From assembly GCA_030247575.1 (NCBI GenBank), contig JAOTRV010000021.1:1-64000 (forward strand): a stretch of 64,000 nt of DNA. Reading direction: 5' to 3'. The notes under the pieces were generated by a model, which was not told the origin of the DNA, did not search any database, and saw only the letters and a list, made by a program, of their open reading frames with translations. Within the stretch, counting starts at the first letter, position 1. Each line of letters begins with the position of its first letter. Source of the DNA: Sulfuritalea sp. GTDB taxonomy: Bacteria; Pseudomonadota; Gammaproteobacteria; Burkholderiales; Rhodocyclaceae. This document shows positions 27,216 to 38,500 of this stretch, one piece after another. Position numbers and translations under genes: made by a program.

Positions 27216-28825
27216 ACGCTCCACAAAAGCCAGAAATGAAGAAGGTCATCAACGAGTCCGGCATCGAGGTCAAGCCCTTGTACACCGCGGCCGACGTCGA
27301 AGCCAGCGGCGGCATGGACATGGTCGGCGAGCCCGGCCAGTATCCCTTCACCCGCGGCATCCACCGCGAGATGTACCGCAAGCAGCCGTGGACCATGCGC
27401 CAGTACGCCGGCTTCGGCAATCCGGCCGATACCAACCAGCGCTTCAAGTACCTGATCGCCAACGGCCAGACCGGGCTCAACGTCGCCTTCGACCTGCCGA
27501 CCCAGATCGGCCTCGATTCCGACGACCCGCTTGCAGAAGGCGAGATCGGCCGCGTCGGCATGTCGATCGACACCCTGCGCGACTTCGAAATCGCCTTCGA
27601 CGGCATCGACCTGAAGAAGATCACCGTCTCGCTGACCATCAACGGCGCCGCCGCGATCCTGATCGCGATGTACCTGGCGATGGCCGAGAAGCGCGGCTAC
27701 GACATCAAGGAACTGCGCGGCACGGCGCAGAACGACATCCTCAAGGAATTCATCGGCCGCGGCACCTGGATCTTTCCCGTGGAGCCTTCGATCCGCCTGG
27801 TCGGCGACACCATCGAATACTGTGCCAGGGAAGCGCCGAAGTACACGCCGGTATCGGTCTGCGGCTACCACATCCGCGAATCCGGGGCGACGCCGGCACA
27901 GGAGATGGTCTATGCCTTCTGCATCGCCAAGGCCTACGCCGACGATGCGATCCGGCGCGGCCTGCCGGTGGACGAATTCGCCGGGCGCCTCTCGTACAAC
28001 TTCAACATCTTCGGCAACATCTTCGAGCAGGTCTGCAAGTTCCGCGCCGGGCGCGGCCTGTGGGCCAAGATCATGAAGGAGCAGTACGGCGCCGAGAAAC
28101 CCGGCTCGATGTGGCTGCGCATGATCGCCGCGGGCGGCGGCGGCGGCCTCACCTTCGAGCAGCCCGAAGTCAACATCGTGCGCGGCGCCTACTACGCGCT
28201 GATCTCGGCGCTGTCGGGTACGCAGACCATGGCCTTGTGTTCCTATGACGAGGCCTACACCATTCCCACTGAGTACTCGGCGCGCATCTCGCTGCGCACC
28301 ATGCAGTTGCTGATCGAGGAAATGGGCCTCACCGAAACCGTCGATCCGCTGGCGGGTTCGTTCTACGTCGAGACCATGACCAACGAGATGCGCAAGAAGA
28401 TGGAGGAGATCATGGCAGAAGTCGATGCCCAGGGCGGCATCGTCAAAATGGTGGCCGAAGGCTCCATCCAGGCCAAGGTCTCGGCCCAGGCCTACGGCAT
28501 GCAGCGCAAGATCGAGTCGGGCGAATTCCCCAAGGTCGGCGTCAACTGCTACCGCAACGAGCAGGAAGAGGACCACCCCGTCGAATTCCACCCCTACAAC
28601 GAGGACGATGCGCGGGTGCAGATCGATAGCCTCAAGCGCATCCGCGCCGAACGCGACAACGCGGCAGTTACTGTCGCGCTGACCCGCTTGCGTAAGGATG
28701 CCGCAGCAGGAACCAATGTGATGCCGGCGCTGGTCGAAGCGGTCAAGGCTTACGCCAGCGTCGGGGAAATGACAAAAGAACTGGTCAGCGTATTTGGCCG
28801 CTACCAGGAACCGATCCGTTTTTAG
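27212..28825 (+). CDS. iaaG: B12-dependent acyl-CoA mutase, large (substrate-binding) subunit
   Basis: 537-residue TIM-barrel subunit of an MCM-type mutase without the B12 domain. Substrate-carboxylate residues of methylmalonyl-CoA mutase are kept: Tyr65 in TMRQYAGFGN (MCM Tyr89), Gln173 and Arg183 in TAQNDILKEFIGR (MCM Gln197/Arg207), and His220 in CGYHI (MCM His244). Isobutyryl- and 2-hydroxyisobutyryl-CoA mutases change the Tyr and Arg, so the substrate here should carry a free carboxylate, as (2-aminophenyl)succinyl-CoA does. The flanking genes match the iaa order, which argues against ordinary methylmalonyl-CoA mutase. A MeaB-type helper is encoded at 17135. Confidence 0.83.
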   Translation: MNAPQKPEMKKVINESGIEVKPLYTAADVEASGGMDMVGEPGQYPFTRGIHREMYRKQPWTMRQYAGFGNPADTNQRFKYLIANGQTGLNVAFDLPTQIGLDSDDPLAEGEIGRVGMSIDTLRDFEIAFDGIDLKKITVSLTINGAAAILIAMYLAMAEKRGYDIKELRGTAQNDILKEFIGRGTWIFPVEPSIRLVGDTIEYCAREAPKYTPVSVCGYHIRESGATPAQEMVYAFCIAKAYADDAIRRGLPVDEFAGRLSYNFNIFGNIFEQVCKFRAGRGLWAKIMKEQYGAEKPGSMWLRMIAAGGGGGLTFEQPEVNIVRGAYYALISALSGTQTMALCSYDEAYTIPTEYSARISLRTMQLLIEEMGLTETVDPLAGSFYVETMTNEMRKKMEEIMAEVDAQGGIVKMVAEGSIQAKVSAQAYGMQRKIESGEFPKVGVNCYRNEQEEDHPVEFHPYNEDDARVQIDSLKRIRAERDNAAVTVALTRLRKDAAAGTNVMPALVEAVKAYASVGEMTKELVSVFGRYQEPIRF

Positions 28826-28871
28826 ATATGGACATCACTATCAACACAGAGAGCGCAGGGCCGCAGGGATC

Positions 28872-28998
28872 GCATCTCCTCCCCCTTCAAGGGGGAGGCC
28901 GGGAGGGGGATGGGGAACGAATCGGGCGTTCTATCGGCCCTTGCACTGCCAGTTTGGCCCATCCCCACCCCAGCCCTCCTCTTGAAGGGGAGGGAGTT
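28872..28998. repeat. Paired C/G-rich mini-repeats in inverted orientation
   Basis: Hairpin CTCCCCC-ttcaa-GGGGGAG (28879-28897) followed by GGGAGGGGGATGGGG, and about 70 bp later the inverted relative CCCATCCCCACCCCAGCCC with CCTCTTGAAGGGGAGGG. They fill the 223-bp gap between the mutase and molybdenum-hydroxylase genes. No gene is seen in the gap. A related unit sits inside the gene at 35541 (37107-37211). Confidence 0.7.
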
Positions 28999-29048
28999 GG
29001 CGCCTCATGCGTTGCCTTGGTGTCCTCCGTTTCAAATGAGGAAATAAC

Positions 29049-29898
29049 ATGACCGAACTAAAGCACTACTTCGCACCGACCAGCCTCGACCAGGCGGTCG
29101 AGTGCCTCAAGGACGGCGACGTGACCATACTCGCCGGCGGCACCGACCTGACGCCGCAAAGTCAGGCCGGGCGCGTCAAGATCAAACACACGCTGATGAA
29201 CGTCCGCCACATTCCGCAACTGTCCGGCATTACGCTCGAAGGCAGGGAAATCCGCATCGGCGCGCTGGCCACGATTACCGAGATCATGGAGCACCCGCTG
29301 GTAAAGGAGCATCTGCCGGTGCTGGTCGAGGCCTGCGACCATTTCGCCAGCGACCAGATCCGCAATGCGGGCACCATCGGCGGCAACATCTGCAATGCCT
29401 CGCCGGCCGGCGACACGCTGATTCCCTTGCTGGTGCTGAATGCCTCGGTCGAACTGGCCTCAATGCCGGAAGCCAAGCTTTATCGCCACAGCATGCCGCT
29501 GTCGACCTTCTTCGTCGGGCCCGGCAAAACGCGCAAGTCGCTGTGCGAACTGGTCACCTGCGTGCGCATTCCGGTGCCCGCAGAGAATCACGTCGCGCGC
29601 TTCTACAAGCACGGCACACGACCGGCACTGGACATCTCGACGATTTCTATCGGTGTCGCGGGAACGCTCAAGGACGGCGTGATGTCCAACGTGCGCGTGG
29701 CTTTCGGCGCCGTCGCGCCTACGCCGGTGCGGGCCTCGCAGACCGAGCAGGCGCTGGAAGGCCAGCGGCTCGATGCGGCCACCATCGACAAGGTGGCGGC
29801 CGTCGCGCGCGACGAGGTCAAGCCGATCGACGACGTGCGCGCCACCGCATGGTATCGCAAGGAAATGATCCACAACATCACCAAGAGGATACTCAGCC

Positions 29899-29915
<17 letters not shown>
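29049..29915 (+). CDS. Molybdenum hydroxylase, FAD subunit (CoxM type)
   Basis: 288-residue FAD-binding subunit of a xanthine-oxidase-family hydroxylase. Motifs: VTILAGGTDLTPQSQAG (FAD loop 1) and QIRNAGTIGGNICNASPAGD (FAD loop 2). The Cys-rich insertion that carries the extra [4Fe-4S] cluster in 4-hydroxybenzoyl-CoA reductase (HcrB) is absent, so this is not HcrB. With the next two genes it would hydroxylate the pyrrole ring of indoleacetate at C2 with oxygen from water and pass electrons to an acceptor. It overlaps the iron-sulfur subunit gene by 17 bp. Confidence 0.83.
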
Positions 29916-30366
<451 letters not shown>

Positions 30367-30382
30367 GGACAAGGACCAGACC

Positions 30383-32797
30383 ATGAACGTTGCAGAGAAG
30401 AAGCCCAGAATCATCCAGCCCGACTCGCTGATCGGCAAGCGCATCCAGAAAATGGATGCGCCCGAGAAGGCCAGCGGCCGGACCCGCTACATCCACGACA
30501 TCAACCTGTCGGGCCAGCTCCACGGCAAGATCCTGCGCTCAGGCAGAATCCACGCCCTGATCAAGTCGATCGACACCTCGGCCGCCAAGGCATTGCCCGG
30601 AGTGCACGTGGTGATTACGGCCGCCGACATTCCCGACCAGCGTCCGATCGGCGTCGCCAAGGACCACTTTCCGCTCAAGGTCGGACGCGTCCGCAGCGAG
30701 CGCGACGAGATCGCCGCCGTCGCGGCCGAATCGGAGGAGATCGCCGAAGCCGCGCTGAAGCTGATCAAGGTGGAGTACGAAGACCTGCCGGTGATCGGCA
30801 ATCCCGAGGACGCCATCAAACCCGGCGCGCCGCTGATCCACCCCGAGCCGCACGGCGCCGACGGCACCCACCTGCACCTCAAGCAGGGGACCTCGATCGC
30901 CCACAAGGGCAAGCCCGACAACATCGCCATGCGCTTCGACTACGCCCACGGCGACGTGGTCCAGGGCGAGGCGGCATCAGACGTGGTGGTCGAGGACACA
31001 TTCAAGTTGCACTACGTCACGCACTGCTGCATGGGCGTCTCGGGCATGATCGCCGAGTTCGACGCCTCGGGCAATGTGCTGATGTACTCGAACACCCAGG
31101 TGCCCTTCCTGCACAAGCGCGAGTTCGCCGAATACCTGAATATCGATCCGGCGCGCATCCGCATCATCCAGCCGCCGATCGGCGGCGGCTTCGGCTCCAA
31201 GCTCGACATCTACCCCTTCGAGGTGATCTGCCTGTATCTGGCCCGCGCCGCCAGGCGGCCCGTCAAGATGCTATTCACCCGCGAAGAGGAATTCCTCGCC
31301 TCGCCGACGCGCCAGCCGGTGCTGCTGACGCTGCGCTCCGGCTGCAAGAAGGACGGCACGCTGACCTTCCGCCAGGTCCATACGCTGCACGACAACGGCG
31401 CCTACACGTCGTGGGGCGCGACCACGCCCTTCGTCATGATGCAGACCTTCTCCTCGCTCTATCGCGTGCCGCACTGCGACTACCATACCGCCGCCGTCTA
31501 CACCAACAACCCCTATGCCGGTTCCTTCCGCGGCTACGGCAACCTGCAGGCCACCTTCGCCATCGAGCAGCATATGGACATGCTGGCCGAGAAGATCGGC
31601 ATGGACCCGCTGGAGTTCCGCATTAAGAACGCCCAAGATGCGGGCGAAGTCACCGGCCAGGGCATGAGCTTCAAGAGCTGCGGCTTCAAGGACTGCATCA
31701 CGACCGCCGCGACGCGCAGCGATTTCTCGCGCAAGTTCAAGGAGAACGCGGCCAATAGAAACAAGCCCGGCAATATCAGGCGCGGCATCGGCATGGCCTC
31801 GATGCTGCATGTCGGCGGCGGCGCCAAGATCTATCCTTCCGACGGCTGCGGCACCATCCTCAAGATGGACGACTTCGCCAACGTGACGCTGATCACCGGC
31901 GCCTCGGAAATCGGCCAGGGCTCGGAGACCGTGCTCTCGCAGCTGGTCTGCGAGGAACTCGGCCTGCCCATCTCGGCCGTGACCGTGGTCAATAACGACA
32001 CGGCAATCACGCCGTGGGACGTCGGCGTGCATGCCAGCCGCACCACTTTCATCGCCGGCAATTCGGCGATCGGCGCGGCGAAGAAGGCCAAGGCCAAGAT
32101 CCTCGCCGTGGCGGCGAAGAAATACGAAGCTGCCGAAAGCGACCTCGATCTGCGCGGCGGCTTCGTGATCCAGGCCGCCACAGGCGAAGCCATCGTCGAA
32201 CTGTCGAAGCTGTTGCGCAACCTGCACTTCCAGGACAAGGCCGAACTGGTGATGACCACCTTCTACTACGAGCCGCCCAGCGTGCATCAGGACAAGGGCT
32301 TCAAGGGCGACGTCTCGGCGGCCTATGCCTGGGGCACGCAAGTGGTGGAAGTCGAAGTCGATACCGATACCGGCTTCGTCAAGCTGGTGAAAGTCACCGG
32401 CGCCCACGACGTCGGCCGCGTGCTGAACCGGCTGGGGATCGAGGGCCAGATCGAGGGCGGCGTGGTCATGGGCCAGGGCTATGCGTTTACCGAAGACCTG
32501 ATGATCGAAAACGGCGTCATGAAAAACCCGAATTTCCGCGACTACAAGCTGGTCACGGCGCCGGAGATTCCCGAAATGGATATCGCCTTCATCGAATCGA
32601 TGGACGGCGAAGGGCCGCAGGGCGCCAAGGGCGTCGGCGAAGCGCCGGCAATCTGCATGGCGGCCGCCGCCGCCAATGCCATCGCCAACGCTACCGGCAC
32701 AAGAATGTTCGAGCTGCCCTTCACTCCGGAAAAGGTCTATCGCGCACTCCACGGCCAGACGCCGAAGCTGTACTGGAAGCCGTGGAAGGCGGAATGA
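30383..32797 (+). CDS. Molybdenum hydroxylase, Mo-cofactor subunit; indoleacetate 2-hydroxylase candidate
   Basis: 804-residue catalytic subunit. Features: [20 protein letters not shown] at the start, the Mo-cofactor motif [45 protein letters not shown] and the catalytic glutamate in [14 protein letters not shown] near the C-terminus. It lacks the AYxCSFR loop of CO dehydrogenase. It most likely binds molybdopterin cytosine dinucleotide, which fits the maturation operon at 52.5-56.8 kb. In context it should be indoleacetate dehydrogenase/hydroxylase giving 2-oxo-indoleacetate. ATG 30383 is chosen because the family N-terminus begins just downstream and GGAC-rich sequence precedes it. Confidence 0.83.
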   Translation: MNVAEKKPRIIQPDSLIGKRIQKMDAPEKASGRTRYIHDINLSGQLHGKILRSGRIHALIKSIDTSAAKALPGVHVVITAADIPDQRPIGVAKDHFPLKVGRVRSERDEIAAVAAESEEIAEAALKLIKVEYEDLPVIGNPEDAIKPGAPLIHPEPHGADGTHLHLKQGTSIAHKGKPDNIAMRFDYAHGDVVQGEAASDVVVEDTFKLHYVTHCCMGVSGMIAEFDASGNVLMYSNTQVPFLHKREFAEYLNIDPARIRIIQPPIGGGFGSKLDIYPFEVICLYLARAARRPVKMLFTREEEFLASPTRQPVLLTLRSGCKKDGTLTFRQVHTLHDNGAYTSWGATTPFVMMQTFSSLYRVPHCDYHTAAVYTNNPYAGSFRGYGNLQATFAIEQHMDMLAEKIGMDPLEFRIKNAQDAGEVTGQGMSFKSCGFKDCITTAATRSDFSRKFKENAANRNKPGNIRRGIGMASMLHVGGGAKIYPSDGCGTILKMDDFANVTLITGASEIGQGSETVLSQLVCEELGLPISAVTVVNNDTAITPWDVGVHASRTTFIAGNSAIGAAKKAKAKILAVAAKKYEAAESDLDLRGGFVIQAATGEAIVELSKLLRNLHFQDKAELVMTTFYYEPPSVHQDKGFKGDVSAAYAWGTQVVEVEVDTDTGFVKLVKVTGAHDVGRVLNRLGIEGQIEGGVVMGQGYAFTEDLMIENGVMKNPNFRDYKLVTAPEIPEMDIAFIESMDGEGPQGAKGVGEAPAICMAAAAANAIANATGTRMFELPFTPEKVYRALHGQTPKLYWKPWKAE

Positions 32798-32812
32798 AAT
32801 TCAACATGCGAA

Positions 32813-32897
32813 CCACAGAGACACAGAGACACAGAGAAATGCAAAGGCAGAGCAATTTCTCCATGCTGGCTTTCTCTGTGTCTCTGTGTCTCTGTGG
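32813..32897. repeat. 25-bp perfect inverted repeat (ACACAGAG type)
   Basis: Left arm 32813-32837 made of three CACAGAGA units, right arm 32873-32897 its exact reverse complement, with a 35-bp loop. It lies in the 112-bp gap between the Mo subunit and the CoA transferase. Such ACACAGAG/CTCTGTGT repeats are scattered in many betaproteobacterial genomes. The RNA could fold into a strong hairpin and alter expression downstream. Confidence 0.8.
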
Positions 32898-32909
32898 CGG
32901 AAGGTTTTC

Positions 32910-34103
32910 ATGAAGCGACGCACGGTACTGTCCATGGAGCAGGCGCTGTCGCTGCCGTATGCGACGCTGCGCTTCGCCCAGCTCGGCTGGCGCGTGATAC
33001 GCATCGAGTCGACGCCGAGCGGCGACGGCCTGCCGGGCGACCCGAATCGCTACATCGGCAGCCGCGTCGCCGACGACGACCGGCGCAGCTACTTCATCGC
33101 GCCCAACGTCGGCAAGGAAGCCATCGCGCTCAACCTGAAGGATCCGCAGGGCCAGGAGCTGCTGAAACGCCTGATCGTGGAACTCGACGTCGACGTCTTC
33201 TGCTGCAACACCGTGCCCAAGCGCTACAAGCAGCTCGGCATCGACTACGAAACCCTTTCTGCGGTGAAGCCCGACCTGATCTGGGCCGGCATCTCGGCCA
33301 TGGGACCCGAGTACCCGGATGCGCCGGGCTACGATCCGGTGATCCAGGCGATGGCCGGCTACATGGAACTGACAGGGCCCGCCGACGGTCCGCCGACGCT
33401 GTCCGGCGTGCCGCTGATCGACCTCAAGGCCGGCGACGAGGTCTACGCCAACGTGATGATGGCGTTGCTGGAGCGCGCCGAAACGGGCAAGGGCAGCCGC
33501 ATCGACGTCTCGATGCTGCAGGCGGCCGCCTCCTGGCTGATCACCACCCTGCCCCTGCTCGACTTCGACTGCGATCCCTCCGAAATCACCCGCTGCGGCA
33601 ACGAGCATCGCAAGTTCATTCCGACCAATGTCTATCCCACGGCCGACGGCTTCATCTACATGGCCATCGGCAGCGACGTACAATGGCGCCGCCTGACCGA
33701 AATTCCCTACTTCGCGCCCGTCGCCAACCCGGTGCGCGTCACCAACGAGGGTCGCGTCCGCGAGCGCGAAGCCATTCACCGCGACATGGCGGCCGTTACC
33801 TGCCGGCACAGCACCGCCGAGATCGCGGCCGACTTCCGCAAGGCGACCATTCCGCATGCGCCGATCCACGACATTCCGGCAGTGCGCGAAATGCCGGCGG
33901 TCGGCAGCCGGCTGACGACGACGCAGGCGCCCGCCGGCAAGACGATACGCATGCAGCCCATGGCGGTGGATGTTGCGGGCGTGGCGACCGAATTGCGCTT
34001 CCCTGCGAAGTACGGAGAGGACACAATGGCGGTACTGAAGGAAGCCGGACTTGCAGCCGCGGATTGCACCCGCCTGAAGGAACAGGGCATCATCGCCGGT
34101 TGA
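32910..34103 (+). CDS. iaaL: CaiB/BaiF-family CoA transferase (phenylsuccinyl-CoA transferase, IaaL-like)
   Basis: 397-residue class III CoA transferase. The catalytic aspartate is Asp171 in [16 protein letters not shown], in the place of Asp169 in formyl-CoA transferase; other family stretches are [32 protein letters not shown] and [14 protein letters not shown]. In Aromatoleum, IaaL moves CoA onto phenylsuccinate or 2-aminophenylsuccinate, which feeds the B12 mutase. The N-terminus ([20 protein letters not shown]) is short compared with many relatives but keeps the first strand. It sits directly behind a large inverted repeat. Confidence 0.8.
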   Translation: MKRRTVLSMEQALSLPYATLRFAQLGWRVIRIESTPSGDGLPGDPNRYIGSRVADDDRRSYFIAPNVGKEAIALNLKDPQGQELLKRLIVELDVDVFCCNTVPKRYKQLGIDYETLSAVKPDLIWAGISAMGPEYPDAPGYDPVIQAMAGYMELTGPADGPPTLSGVPLIDLKAGDEVYANVMMALLERAETGKGSRIDVSMLQAAASWLITTLPLLDFDCDPSEITRCGNEHRKFIPTNVYPTADGFIYMAIGSDVQWRRLTEIPYFAPVANPVRVTNEGRVREREAIHRDMAAVTCRHSTAEIAADFRKATIPHAPIHDIPAVREMPAVGSRLTTTQAPAGKTIRMQPMAVDVAGVATELRFPAKYGEDTMAVLKEAGLAAADCTRLKEQGIIAG

Positions 34104-34170
34104 AGGCCGGAATTGCAAGAAAAGAACGCAGCAAACAGTTTCATACAACATCAATCAAGGAGGAGACACC

Positions 34171-35322
34171 ATGAAAGCAAGGAAGCTGTTACTGGCGCTG
34201 TCCGGGTTGGCACTGGCCGCATCCATGTCGGTCCAGGCGCAGGTGAAGATCGGCGTCATCGCGTCATCGACGGGGGCGATACCCTTTGTCGGCATCCCGC
34301 AGAAGAACGCCGTCGCCCTGCTGCCCAAAAAGATCGGCGACCTCAGCGTCGAGTACCTGGTGTTCGACGACGCCAGCGATCCCACGCAAAGCGTGCAACT
34401 GACCAAGAAACTGCTCGGTGAGAGCAAGATCGACGCCCTGATCGGGCCGTCCGGCTCGGGCAACGCGATGGGCGTGCTGGGCTTCGTGGCCGAGGCGCAG
34501 ACGCCGATGCTGGCGCCGGTGGGCACCTCCGCCGTCGTGCTGCCGATGGACGACAAGAGGCGCTGGGTGTTCAAGACCCACCCCAACGACGACGTGATCA
34601 GCGAAGGGCTGGTCGCGGCCATGAGCAAGCGCGGCGTCAAGACGGTAGCCTTCATCGGCCGCGCCGACCCCTATGGCGAGAACTGGTACAAGACCTTCGC
34701 CCCGATGGCGGAAAAGGCCGGCATCAAGCTCGTCGCCAACGAGCGCTACGGCTCCAAGGACACCACGGCTCTGGCCCAGGCGCTGAAGATGATCGCCGCC
34801 AAGCCCGATGCCATGATGGTGGCCGGAGTGGGCGCCGACGCCGCGATGCCGCACTCGCAGCTGATCGATTCCGGCTTCAAGGGGCCGATCTTCCAGACCC
34901 ACGGCGCAGCCTCTGGCGCCTTCGTCCAGATCGGCGGCAAGAAGGTCGAAGGCGCGCTGATCATGGGACCGCTGCTGGTGGTGCCCGGCGAGATCCCGGA
35001 CAGCGTCGCCTCCAAGAAGATCACGCTCGACCTGGTCAGCGGGTACGAGAAGGCCTTCGGCGCCAAACCGCCGATCTTCGCCGCCGGCACCTATGACGCC
35101 GGACTGCTGCTGGTCCGCGCCATCCCGATCGCCGCAAAGAAGGCCAAGCCGGGCACGCCGGAATTCCGCAGTGCGCTGCGCGACGCGCTGGAAGACACCA
35201 AGGACATGCTGGCGTCGCAAGGCGTCATCACGATGTCGGCCAAGGACCATTCCGGCTACGACCTTCGTGGCCAGGTGCTGGTCACCGTCAAGGACGGCAA
35301 ATTCGTGCTGATCAAGGACTGA
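34171..35322 (+). CDS. ABC transporter periplasmic binding protein, branched-chain amino acid type
   Basis: 383-residue Leu/Ile/Val-type periplasmic binding protein (Peripla_BP_6). A signal peptide is clear: KARKLLLALSGLALAASM then SVQA|QVKIG as probable cleavage site. The family pattern IGVIASSTGAIPFVGIPQKN follows. A strong AAGGAGGAG precedes ATG. No permease or ATPase genes of this transporter are in the window. In aromatic-degrading betaproteobacteria such orphan binding proteins often sit in degradation operons and bind the aromatic acid; indoleacetate or indolepyruvate would be the guess. Confidence 0.83.
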   Translation: MKARKLLLALSGLALAASMSVQAQVKIGVIASSTGAIPFVGIPQKNAVALLPKKIGDLSVEYLVFDDASDPTQSVQLTKKLLGESKIDALIGPSGSGNAMGVLGFVAEAQTPMLAPVGTSAVVLPMDDKRRWVFKTHPNDDVISEGLVAAMSKRGVKTVAFIGRADPYGENWYKTFAPMAEKAGIKLVANERYGSKDTTALAQALKMIAAKPDAMMVAGVGADAAMPHSQLIDSGFKGPIFQTHGAASGAFVQIGGKKVEGALIMGPLLVVPGEIPDSVASKKITLDLVSGYEKAFGAKPPIFAAGTYDAGLLLVRAIPIAAKKAKPGTPEFRSALRDALEDTKDMLASQGVITMSAKDHSGYDLRGQVLVTVKDGKFVLIKD

Positions 35323-35330
35323 GGAGCCCC

Positions 35331-35351
35331 GGGGCGGCCGCCGGCCGCCCC
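35331..35351. terminator. Strong GC hairpin after the binding-protein gene
   Basis: GGGGCGGCC-gcc-GGCCGCCCC, 9-bp perfect stem, 8 bp after the stop codon. No U-tract follows, so it may act in mRNA stabilisation or rho-dependent ending rather than intrinsic termination. Confidence 0.5.
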
Positions 35352-35470
35352 GTTCCCACCCCGTCGTTGCTCACATGACGCCCTCCCACCGCATCTCGAC
35401 CCGGCATCGTGACTGGTGGTGCACGACCACCCACGGTTCCCTGACGCCGCCCTCTCGCCCCCGCTGAAAT

Positions 35471-35491
35471 CGCGATGCGGTCCGCATCGCG
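35471..35491. promoter_or_regulatory. 21-bp palindrome upstream of the IOR gene
   Basis: Two 10-bp arms, CGCGATGCGG and CCGCATCGCG, around a single central T. It lies 50 bp before the start of the oxidoreductase gene, in the 218-bp gap that otherwise shows only the GC hairpin at 35331. Candidate operator of an unidentified regulator. Confidence 0.45.
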
Positions 35492-35540
35492 CGTGTGACC
35501 CGGACGCCGGACACGGCGCAGCGACACGGAGGAGCAGCAG

Positions 35541-38500
35541 ATGGATCTGGCAAACGTTTCACTCGAAGACAAGTACCGGCGGGAACACGGTCGCGTTTTT
35601 CTCACCGGCATGCAGGCCCTCGCCCGCCTGCCCATGCTGCAGCATGCCATCGACCGCAGCGCCGGCCTGCACACGGCCGGCTACATTTCCGGCTATCGCG
35701 GCTCGCCGCTGGGCGGACTCGACACGGCCCTGCATGCAGCACAGGCCTTCCTGCGGCAACACGACATCAAGTTCCAGCCGGGCGTCAATGAAGACATCGC
35801 GGCCACGGCGATCTGGGGCACGCAGCAACTGCACCTATTTCCCCAGCCGAAATTCGACGGCATCTTTTCCATGTGGTATGGCAAGGGGCCGGGCGTCGAC
35901 CGCTGCGGCGACGTGTTCAAGCATGCCAACCATGCCGGCACCGCGAAGCACGGCGGCGTGTTGCTGATCGCCGGCGACGACCCTTCCGCCCGCTCTTCGG
36001 CCGTCGCGCACCAGAGCGAACACATGTTCTCGGCCTGCGGCATTCCGGTGCTGGCGCCCGCCGACCTGCAGGAATACCTCGACTTCGGCCTGCACGGCTG
36101 GGCCATGTCGCGTTACTCGGGTTGCTGGGTGGCGATGAAAGTCACCTCGGACACGGCCGAGAGTTCGGCCACCGTGGAACTCGACGTCGAGCGCATGAAA
36201 ATTGTCATTCCCGACGATTTTCGTTTGCCGCCGGACGGCGTGCATCTGCGCTGGCCCGACCCGCAACTGGCGCAGGAACGTCGCCTGCAGGAGTTCAAGG
36301 TCTATGCCGCGATCGCCTATGCCCGCGTCAATCGATTGAACCGGATCATTTTCGACAGCCCGCGCCCGCGCCTCGGCATCATCGCCTGCGGCAAGGCCTA
36401 TCTCGACGTGCGCCAGGCGCTGGACGATCTCGGCATCGACGAAGCCTGCGCCGCCGAGATCGGCCTGCGCCTGTTCAAGGTCGGCATGCCCTGGCCGCTG
36501 GAAGCCGACTCGGTGCGTCATTTCGCCGAAGGCCTGGAAGAAATCCTGGTGGTCGAGGAGAAGCGCCAGATCATCGAATACCAGCTGAAGGAAATGCTCT
36601 ACAACTGGCGCGAAGACGTGCGCCCGCGCGTCATCGGCAAGTACGACGAATCCGGCGAATGGCCGGTGCCGGTGAATCAGTGGCTGCTGCCGCCCACGGC
36701 CGAGCTGACGCCGGCCCTGGTCGCGCGCGCCATCGCCGCACGCATCGGCCGCTCCCATGCTTCGGCGCGCATCGACAGCTACATCGCCTTCCTCGACGAG
36801 AAGGCCCGGGCCCTGTCGAGGCCGCGCGTGGCACTGATGCGCACGCCCTGGTTCTGCCCCGGCTGCCCGCACAACCAATCGACCAAGGTGCCGCAAGGCA
36901 GCTGCGCCCTCGGCGGCGTGGGCTGCCATCTGATGGCCGTCACGATGGGTCGCAATACACTCACCATTTCCCATATGGGCGGCGAAGGCGCGGCCTGGCT
37001 CGGCATCGCCGGCCACAGCGGCACGCAGCATGTCTTCGCCAACATGGGCGACGGCACCTATTTCCATTCCGGCCTGCTGGCGATTCGCGCCGCAGTCGCC
37101 GCGAATCAGATGAGCCATCCCCCCAGCCCCCTTCCCAAGGAAGGGGGTGACGGTGGTTCGCTACGCTCCAGTAAAAATGTCAGCCCCGCCTTGGGGCGGC
37201 CCGGCGGCGGGGTCAACATCACCTACAAGCTGCTGTTCAACGACGCCGTCGCCATGACCGGCGGCCAGCCGGTCGACGGCCCGCTGACGGTGCCGCAGTT
37301 GACGCGGCAGCTCGCGGCGGAAGACGTCAAGCGCATCATCGTGATGTCCGACGAACCGGAGAAATATGCCGGCGTCCGCGACTTCGCCCCGGGCGTCGAG
37401 ATCCGCCACCGCGACCAGCTCGAAGCGACGCAGATCGAACTGCGCGAATCCCCGGGCGTCACGATCCTGATCTACGACCAGACCTGCGCCGCCGAGAAGC
37501 GTCGCCGGCGCAAGCGCGGTCTCTACCCCGACCCGGCCGTGCGCGTCTTCATCAACGCGATGGTCTGCGAAGGCTGCGGCGATTGCAGCGCCAAGTCCAA
37601 CTGCCTGACCGTGATTCCGGTCGAAACGGAATTCGGCCGCAAGCGCGCCATCGATCAGCACTCATGCAACAAGGACTATTCCTGCATCAGCGGCTTCTGC
37701 CCCAGCATCGTCACCGTACACGGCGGCATGGTGCGCCGGGGACGCGCCCTGCAGTCGGCAGCCGCCGAGTTCGCCGATCTGCCCGAACCCGTGCCCGCGC
37801 GACTGGCGGCGCCCTACGGCATCCTGATCACCGGCGTCGGCGGCACCGGCGTGGTGACTCTCGGCGCCCTGCTCGGCATGGCCGCGCACCTCGAAGGCAA
37901 GGGCGTTACCGTGCTCGACATGACCGGTCTGGCGCAAAAGGGTGGCGCCGTGATGTCGCACGTGAGGATCGCCCCGACGCAAAGCCAGCTGCATTCGGTG
38001 CGTATCGCCACCGGGGAGGCCATGCTGCTGCTCGGCTGCGACATCGTCGTCGCGGTGAGCGACGATGCCCTGTCCAAAACCGCCATCGGCACCACGCAAG
38101 CCGTGGTGAACACCGCCCAAACCATTACCGGCGAATTCATGCGCAACCCCGACCGCGCCTTTCCCGCGGGCGCCATGGAGCAGTCGGTGGTCGACGCGGT
38201 AGGCGTCGCAGGCGCGACCTTCATCGACGCCAGCCGGCTGGCGACGCGCCTGATGGGAAATGCGATAGCCACCAATATCTTCCTGCTCGGCTACGCCTTC
38301 CAGCGCGGCTTCCTGCCGCTGTCCTCCGCGGCCCTGCTGCGCGCGATCGAACTCAACGGCGCCAGCGTCGAGGAGAACCAGCGCGCCTTTTCCTGGGGGC
38401 GGCGCGCGGCCCTCGATCCCGCGGGCGTCGAAGCCCTGGCGGCGACCAACGAATTGCAGGACCCGGCGTACCGCCTGTCGGTCGATCTCGACGAACTCAT

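Noticed and set aside
25684..28825. Ethylmalonyl-CoA pathway (mutase plus methylsuccinyl-CoA dehydrogenase)
   Set aside because: No crotonyl-CoA carboxylase/reductase, the mutase is split into two subunits, and the dehydrogenase lacks the catalytic Glu.
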